Below are positions 5,081-9,308 of a stretch of 9,308 nt of DNA, one piece after another (the first letter of the stretch is position 1; every line of letters begins with the position of its first letter). The notes under the pieces are model-generated. The model did not search any database. It saw only the letters and a list, made by a program, of their open reading frames with translations, and was not told where the DNA came from. Origin of the DNA: Nitrospiria bacterium (GTDB lineage: Bacteria; Nitrospirota; CAKKRA01; 9FT-COMBO-42-15). Position numbers and translations under genes: made by a program. Location of the stretch: positions 1 to 9,308 of the forward strand of contig CAKKST010000380.1 of NCBI GenBank assembly GCA_919903585.1, in the 5' to 3' direction.

Positions 5081-6208
5081 TCACCATGTAACATCAGGAT
5101 AATACCAATGCCTCATCATCCATTCCCTGTCAGATAGTATTGGATTTATCTTTCTGTCCTTGAATGTCGGCGGCGGCACACCCATCCTAATTCCCCTGTA
5201 TGTATTGTGGCAGGCATTGCATCCGTATATTGGTGATTCGTAACTTCCATAGAATATCAGGCCAAATATGATTATTGTAATTGCAATCACAAGCCCTGCC
5301 TTAAATCCCTTTGAGCTGACGGCTTTTTTGGTAGAAGCCGCGGCAGTAACAGCCTTTCCCCTTAAATAGTAAGGCAGAAAGGCAAGTAGCGTAAATAATG
5401 TGAATGGTATGTATACCCCGAATAACGGCGCCATAAATCCCTTCAGATACATAATGGGCAAAAGGATTACTACATAAAACCACTCAGGTCCGGGAATAAA
5501 CTTCCCTTCAAGCGGCATGGGTATAATATCAGGGTCTTCTGATGGGATTGGGAGGAGTTTTGCAAGGATGATTATTGCAACAAAGAATGGCATAGAGATA
5601 GATACGTGTTTTAAAAGATAGCTGCCAATACCCTTCTTTCTGAGATTCATGAGGAAGTGCAGGTCTATCAATAATATTGAAAGAAGCGGAAGGATAAGTA
5701 TATGAAGTATATAATTCCTCGGGATGGTAAAGACATCAATTAAAAGCTGCATCAGCCTGCCCCCTATGAGATAGGTGGTGCCAAAGTAGTTTGAAACCAT
5801 CTCCATAAACCAGTAGCCCTTCCATTCCCATGGGAGCACAAGGCCTGTGACAATAAAACCTATAACAATAAAAAAGAGGAGAAAGCCTGTGAGCCAAAGG
5901 AATCTCTTTTTCTCCTGCAAAAAGTCCTTTCTTACAAGACTTCTTACAAGGTGAATCATCGTGCCTAAAATAAGTAGCACGGCAGACCACCGGTGCATAT
6001 TCCTTATCAGCCTTCCGCCATAGATAACATTATTAATGGTCTGCACACTACCATAGGCCTTTTCAAGCTGCGGCTGATAATACATGGTCATAAATATCCC
6101 TGTTGAAAGCTGCACAAACAGCAATAAAAATGCCATCCCGCCGAAATAGTGCCTGAAATTAACTGACTCAGGCCTTAGATATTTAGAAAAAAAGCCTTTC
6201 CTGTTCAT
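5081..6208 (-). CDS. Cytochrome b (b6/subunit IV-type fusion) with C-terminal haem c site
   Basis: Core subunit of a quinol-oxidising cytochrome bc complex in the inner membrane, 375 aa. The b-haem histidines are His72/His86 and His169/His184; the 14 and 15 spacing is the b6 pattern rather than the mitochondrial one. The Qo motif appears as PEWF (241-244) instead of PEWY. Helices lie at about 23-43, 75-91, 105-125, 170-189, 203-219, 259-281 and 302-320; seven helices put the C terminus in the periplasm. There CNACH (330-334) is a covalent haem c motif with only 41 residues after it; His367, Met342 or Met364/365 could be the sixth ligand. The ATG at 6208 has GGAGG 7 bases upstream; an upstream TTG (6253) is rejected because it lies upstream of the predicted transcription start. 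No Rieske gene is adjacent on either side. Confidence 0.9.
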   Translation of the reverse strand: MNRKGFFSKYLRPESVNFRHYFGGMAFLLLFVQLSTGIFMTMYYQPQLEKAYGSVQTINNVIYGGRLIRNMHRWSAVLLILGTMIHLVRSLVRKDFLQEKKRFLWLTGFLLFFIVIGFIVTGLVLPWEWKGYWFMEMVSNYFGTTYLIGGRLMQLLIDVFTIPRNYILHILILPLLSILLIDLHFLMNLRKKGIGSYLLKHVSISMPFFVAIIILAKLLPIPSEDPDIIPMPLEGKFIPGPEWFYVVILLPIMYLKGFMAPLFGVYIPFTLFTLLAFLPYYLRGKAVTAAASTKKAVSSKGFKAGLVIAITIIIFGLIFYGSYESPIYGCNACHNTYRGIRMGVPPPTFKDRKINPILSDREWMMRHWYYPDVTW

Positions 6209-6241
6209 CCTCCTGCCTCCTCCCGGACAAAGAATTCGGGT

Positions 6242-6270
6242 AGTATACCACAAATTCTTTTATCTTGACA
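6242..6270 (-). promoter_or_regulatory. Extended -10 promoter for the cytochrome b gene
   Basis: On the minus strand TGG-TATACT (6250-6242) is an extended -10 box (hexamer 5 of 6), predicting a start near 6235 and a leader of about 27 bases that holds the ribosome binding site. The -35 position 17 bases upstream is TGTCAA, a poor match, as is common when an extended -10 is present. That hexamer is the complement of the opposing promoter's TTGACA. Confidence 0.6.
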
Positions 6271-6293
6271 TAAAATTTAAGTTTAAATATCAT
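6265..6293 (+). promoter_or_regulatory. Sigma-70-type promoter for the TM2-like / M16 gene cluster
   Basis: TTGACA (6265-6270), a 17-base spacer and TATCAT (6288-6293, 5 of 6). The predicted start near 6300 gives a leader of only about 11 bases, just enough to hold the GAGG (6301-6304) before the ATG at 6311. Confidence 0.75.
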
Positions 6294-6310
6294 ATCAAGA
6301 GAGGTCTATT

Positions 6311-7315
6311 ATGACGAAAAAGGTCTGGGATATAACTAATCTTATAGAGGAATTAGACCCTAAAAAGGGTGGAACCACAGAGGCGCAAAGGGGCGGCCCC
6401 TCTTTTGATTCAGCAGAAAAGAACCCTGCCCTTGCCGCTACACTCTCTATTTTCCTCTGGGGGGGCGGGCAGATTTATAATAATAATATAAGAACAGGCC
6501 TTATTCTTGCTCTTTCCATGATTGGATCATGGGGTACCTTCTATCTATTGCTGACAAACTGGTCTGCTATATTTGATTATTTAAAAGGCATTGGCCTTAC
6601 GCCTATAAATATTATCCTCCTCTTTCTCTTCCTTTATATTATTGTAATGCTTGTCTGGTTTGGGAATATAATAAGCGCCTACTGGCAGGCAGAGAAGAGG
6701 AGGAGCAAACCCTTTAATGGAACCGAGCATCCTCTTTTGAGCGGCATTGCATCCACATTAATACCGGGGTGGGGCCAGATTATAAACGGCCAGCCTAAAA
6801 AGGGCGCCATATATCTTTTTTCTTTTTTTGTAGGACTCTTCTGCCTCACTGTTATTATTTCCAGTACGGTCCTCTGGCCGTCAATTGACATGGAACATGA
6901 AATGTCCACTTTTGAAACAATATTGTTAGTATCATTAATACTGATATTTATTGCATCTTTATTATGGATAATAAATGTCTTTGATGCTATACTTGTTGCC
7001 TTTGAACCAGTAAAAAAGGAGTCCATGGGGAAAAGGCTGAGGTATTCCATAAACAGGATAAAAAGCAGAAGAAATCAGATAGAGTTGTGGCAAAGGATGA
7101 AGGTTACATTCTTCCTTATACTCCTTTTAATATTCTCTGTAGCCATCAGCTACAGTGTCTTTCCAAAGGAGTATTACTACAATACCCTTACATCCCTTAG
7201 CAGGGATTTAAACAAAAACGGGATGAAGGTGCTGCCTGCCTTTATTCAGGATACCGCTGATGCTATCTTCCACAAAAAACAGAAACAACATAACCCTGAA
7301 AAAAACAGCATATAA
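6311..7315 (+). CDS. Membrane protein with a duplicated TM2-like unit
   Basis: A 334-aa inner-membrane protein of unknown role. After a polar N terminus (1-36) come two copies of a TM2-like unit. The first has NPALAATLSIFLWGGGQIYNN (38-58), the second HPLLSGIASTLIPGWGQIING (140-160). Both go P-x-L plus small residues, a turn, GxGQIxN, then a glycine and a second helix. Each copy ends in a further helix with a similar tail, VWFGNIISAYWQAE and LWIINVFDAILVAFE (about 115-128 and 218-232). A basic stretch (235-262), another helix (263-281) and a polar tail follow. The ATG has GAGG 6 bases upstream and its own promoter. The M16 gene starts 27 bases later on the same strand with no terminator between, so co-expression is likely and a shared envelope role possible (inference). 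Confidence 0.75.
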   Translation: MTKKVWDITNLIEELDPKKGGTTEAQRGGPSFDSAEKNPALAATLSIFLWGGGQIYNNNIRTGLILALSMIGSWGTFYLLLTNWSAIFDYLKGIGLTPINIILLFLFLYIIVMLVWFGNIISAYWQAEKRRSKPFNGTEHPLLSGIASTLIPGWGQIINGQPKKGAIYLFSFFVGLFCLTVIISSTVLWPSIDMEHEMSTFETILLVSLILIFIASLLWIINVFDAILVAFEPVKKESMGKRLRYSINRIKSRRNQIELWQRMKVTFFLILLLIFSVAISYSVFPKEYYYNTLTSLSRDLNKNGMKVLPAFIQDTADAIFHKKQKQHNPEKNSI

Positions 7316-7342
7316 AATGGATTTTTAATGAGGAGGTTTTAA

Positions 7343-8680
7343 ATGTATCTTTTTAAAAAAGGTTTAATTATCCTGATTGTTATCATAGCCTCATTCAGCG
7401 CTAATCCTGCCTTTGCGAAAAAGGTGGAGGAGTTTGTTCTTTCCAACGGCCTGAAGGTAATAACAATGGAGGAGCACAAGGCGCCGACAGTAACCTTTCA
7501 GGTGTGGTATAAGGTAGGGGCGCGGAATGAGGTTACAGGAAAGACAGGGCTGTCACATTTATTAGAGCATCTGATGTTTAAAGGCACGCAAAAACATGGC
7601 AAGGGTGAGTTTTCAAAGATCGTTGCAAAAAACGGCGGGAATGAGAATGCCTTTACAGGCAGGGATTACACTGCATATTTTGAGGTCTTTGCAAGCGACA
7701 GGATTCATTTATCTTTAGATCTTGAGTCTGACAGGATGGTGAATCTTTTGATTGATGAAAAGGAGTTTCAATTAGAGAGGGATGTTGTGAAGGAAGAGAG
7801 GAGGCTCCGCACAGAGGATGACCCAACATCACTTGTTGTTGAGGAGCTTTATGCAGCGGCCTTCAAGGTTCATCCCTATCACTCGCCTATAATAGGCTGG
7901 ATGTCTGATATAGATTCCCTGTCAAGGGATGACCTTTATAATCACTACAAAACCTATTATGCCCCGAATAACGCCACAATAGTTGTTGTTGGTGATTTTG
8001 ATACAAAGACGCTCATGCAAAAGCTAAAGGAATATTTTGAAAGACTGCCAAAGGCAAAGGCGCCGGCTAAGATAAATATCAAAGAGCCTGAACAGCTTGG
8101 CGAGCGCAGGGTAACCATACACAAGGAGGCGCAGCTCCCCTTTGTGTTTCTCGGCTATCATGTGCCGAATATCGGGCATAAGGATGAATTTGCACTTGAG
8201 GTCTTGTCAAATATCCTCTCTGCCGGAAAGAGCTCAAGGCTGTATCAGGATATTGTTTATGAAAAGCAGCTCGCACTTTATGCAGGCGGGGATTATGACA
8301 GGATAGCCGCTGATCCGAGCCTCTTTTATTTTTACGGCGGATTAAAACCGGGCAAGACAACAAAGGAGCTTGAGGATGCCCTTTATGCAGAGATAGAGAG
8401 ATTAAAGACAGAGCCTGCCGTGGATAGAGAGCTTGAGAAGGCAAAAAATCAGATTGAGGCATCATTTATATTTGCACAGGACTCTATCTTTTATCAGGCA
8501 ATGCAGATCGGCCAGCTTGAGACAATCGGCATCGGCCATAAATATCTTGATACCTATGTTGACAACATAAGAAGGGTGACAAAAGAGGATATCATGCGCG
8601 TGGCAAAGGCATATTTTGCAGAAAAGAACAGGACTGCGGGCATACTCATACCAGTAAAATCAAATGGAAAGGGGCAATAG
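7343..8680 (+). CDS. Periplasmic zinc peptidase, family M16, catalytic subunit
   Basis: A 445-aa member of the pitrilysin/insulinase/processing-peptidase family. A signal peptide is visible (basic start, hydrophobic 7-19, likely cleavage after AFA at 25), so it acts in the periplasm. The inverted zinc motif HxxEH is intact as HLLEH at 72-76 within GLSHLLEHLMFKGT, with Glu75 as catalytic base. The third zinc ligand is expected about 76 residues on and fits Glu152 in RDVVKEERR. NGGNENAFTGRDYTAYF (97-113) is a family strand. The rest fits the C-terminal M16 domain, with HVPNIGH and LSAGKSSRLYQ segments. The length is typical of bacterial M16B proteins of two half-domains. AGGAGG (7331-7336) lies 6 bases before the ATG. 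The next gene begins 3 bases after its stop and encodes a second M16 protein, indicating a heterodimer. Confidence 0.93.
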   Translation: MYLFKKGLIILIVIIASFSANPAFAKKVEEFVLSNGLKVITMEEHKAPTVTFQVWYKVGARNEVTGKTGLSHLLEHLMFKGTQKHGKGEFSKIVAKNGGNENAFTGRDYTAYFEVFASDRIHLSLDLESDRMVNLLIDEKEFQLERDVVKEERRLRTEDDPTSLVVEELYAAAFKVHPYHSPIIGWMSDIDSLSRDDLYNHYKTYYAPNNATIVVVGDFDTKTLMQKLKEYFERLPKAKAPAKINIKEPEQLGERRVTIHKEAQLPFVFLGYHVPNIGHKDEFALEVLSNILSAGKSSRLYQDIVYEKQLALYAGGDYDRIAADPSLFYFYGGLKPGKTTKELEDALYAEIERLKTEPAVDRELEKAKNQIEASFIFAQDSIFYQAMQIGQLETIGIGHKYLDTYVDNIRRVTKEDIMRVAKAYFAEKNRTAGILIPVKSNGKGQ

Positions 8681-8683
8681 TAA

Positions 8684-9308
8684 ATGAAAAGGAGATTTCA
8701 GATTTTATTTATTTTGATGACCCTGTTATTTTTATACACAGGCGCAGAGGCAGAGGAAAAACCAAAACGTGTAGTTCTGAAAAATGGAATTGTCCTGCTC
8801 CTGCAGGAGAGGCACTCCATCCCGACTGTAGTCTTTAACATAAAGATAAAGGCAGGCTCAATATATGAGCCTGATGAGCTTGCAGGCCTTGCAAGCCTTA
8901 CAGCAGGGCTTTTAACAGAAGGGACAAAGGCAAGGACAGCGAAGCAGATTTCAGAGGAGATAGACTTTGTTGGAGGCTCTATCGGCACAAGCGCGAATTT
9001 GGATTATGCGGCAGCAAGCCTTTCAATATTAAAAAAGGATATAACCCTCGGACTTGATCTCCTCTCTGATATATTAATGAATCCTGCCTTTGATGAGAAG
9101 GAGATAGAGCGTGAAAGGAGTCAGACATTAGCCGGCATAATAAATCAGAAGGATGACCCTGGCGCTATTGCATCAAATGCATTTTCAAAGATACTCTATC
9201 TAAAGCATCCATATTCAAGGCCGTCTGAGGGGCTTGAGGGTACGCTCCCAAAGATAAAGAAAGAGGACATAATAAATTTTCACAGGAAATATTACAGGCC
9301 GAATAATA
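8684..9308 (+). CDS. M16 family protein lacking the zinc motif (non-catalytic partner; cut by window end)
   Basis: The 208 complete codons visible run to the window edge with no stop. The N terminus MKRRFQILFILMTLLFLYTG with likely cleavage after AEA (23) is a signal peptide. The body aligns with M16: KNGIVLLLQERHSIPTV, an AGLASLTAGLLTEGT block, and ERERSQTLAGIINQKDDP near 140-157. AGLASLTAGLLTEGT aligns without gaps to TGLSHLLEHLMFKGT of the upstream protein, with His, Glu and His replaced by Ser71, Ala74 and Gly75. It therefore cannot bind zinc in the usual way. Paired M16 systems use such a subunit to shape the substrate chamber and supply C-terminal residues to the active site; that part is outside the window. 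GGGG (8671-8674), inside the upstream gene's end, is 9 bases before the ATG, suggesting translational coupling. Confidence 0.92.
   Translation, partial: MKRRFQILFILMTLLFLYTGAEAEEKPKRVVLKNGIVLLLQERHSIPTVVFNIKIKAGSIYEPDELAGLASLTAGLLTEGTKARTAKQISEEIDFVGGSIGTSANLDYAAASLSILKKDITLGLDLLSDILMNPAFDEKEIERERSQTLAGIINQKDDPGAIASNAFSKILYLKHPYSRPSEGLEGTLPKIKKEDIINFHRKYYRPNN

Noticed and set aside
4816..5094. 92-codon minus-strand open frame with PLPLVPSHKGRG and PPPLMGGGRGR stretches
   Set aside because: It is a reading of the C/G-run repeat and overlaps the cytochrome b end and the 209-aa gene in another frame; such peptides are common false genes made by these repeats.
8079..8465. 128-codon minus-strand open frame inside the M16 gene
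   Set aside because: It is a shadow of a clear peptidase gene with no features of its own.

Overview
The window is a slice of a moderately AT-rich bacterial chromosome, Gram-negative by the look of its exported and periplasm-facing proteins. It holds arginine biosynthesis genes, two leucine tRNAs, membrane redox proteins and a peptidase pair. A b6-type cytochrome b with a C-terminal haem c site, a small CcoN-like haem protein and many GC-rich palindromic intergenic repeats together suggest Nitrospirota (Thermodesulfovibrio-like) or a related anaerobic or microaerophilic lineage. That placement is inference from protein character only.

Layout. Bases 1-1492 (minus): argD followed by the start of argF, with start and stop codons overlapping (ATGA). 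Bases 1493-1828: gene-free, with stem-loops, a nested palindromic repeat and a strong promoter. Bases 1829-2829 (plus): tRNA-Leu(GAG), then argB 47 bases later with no terminator between, so the two are probably co-transcribed. A hairpin plus T-run separates argB from the convergent 281-aa CcoN/NnrS-like membrane protein (2861-3706, minus). Bases 3707-3918: three hairpins, one a perfect 41-base palindrome, leading into tRNA-Leu(CAA). Bases 4006-4337: gene-free, possibly mobile-element debris. Bases 4338-6208 (minus): cytochrome b/c1-like fusion, a roughly 100-base G/C-stretch repeat, and a single-pass membrane protein of unknown function. Bases 6209-6310: divergent promoters whose -35 positions coincide. 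Bases 6311-9308 (plus): a membrane protein with a duplicated TM2-like unit, a zinc peptidase of family M16 with an intact HxxEH motif, and a second M16 protein (cut by the window end) in which all three motif residues are replaced.

How the genes work together. ArgB, ArgD and ArgF are three steps of arginine synthesis from N-acetylglutamate, arranged as divergent units around a tRNA. The cytochrome b would act in quinol oxidation, but no Rieske gene is adjacent. The M16 pair looks like a catalytic plus non-catalytic heterodimer exported to the periplasm, downstream of a membrane protein that may share its promoter.

The most notable points are the orphan cytochrome b with a terminal haem c site, the symmetric CcoN-like protein with two H-x16-H pairs, the tandem TM2-like protein linked to the M16 pair, the tRNA-argB unit, and the repeats that supply stop codons, a ribosome binding site and terminator-like hairpins at gene borders. 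Nothing in the window is clearly a new defence or mobile system.
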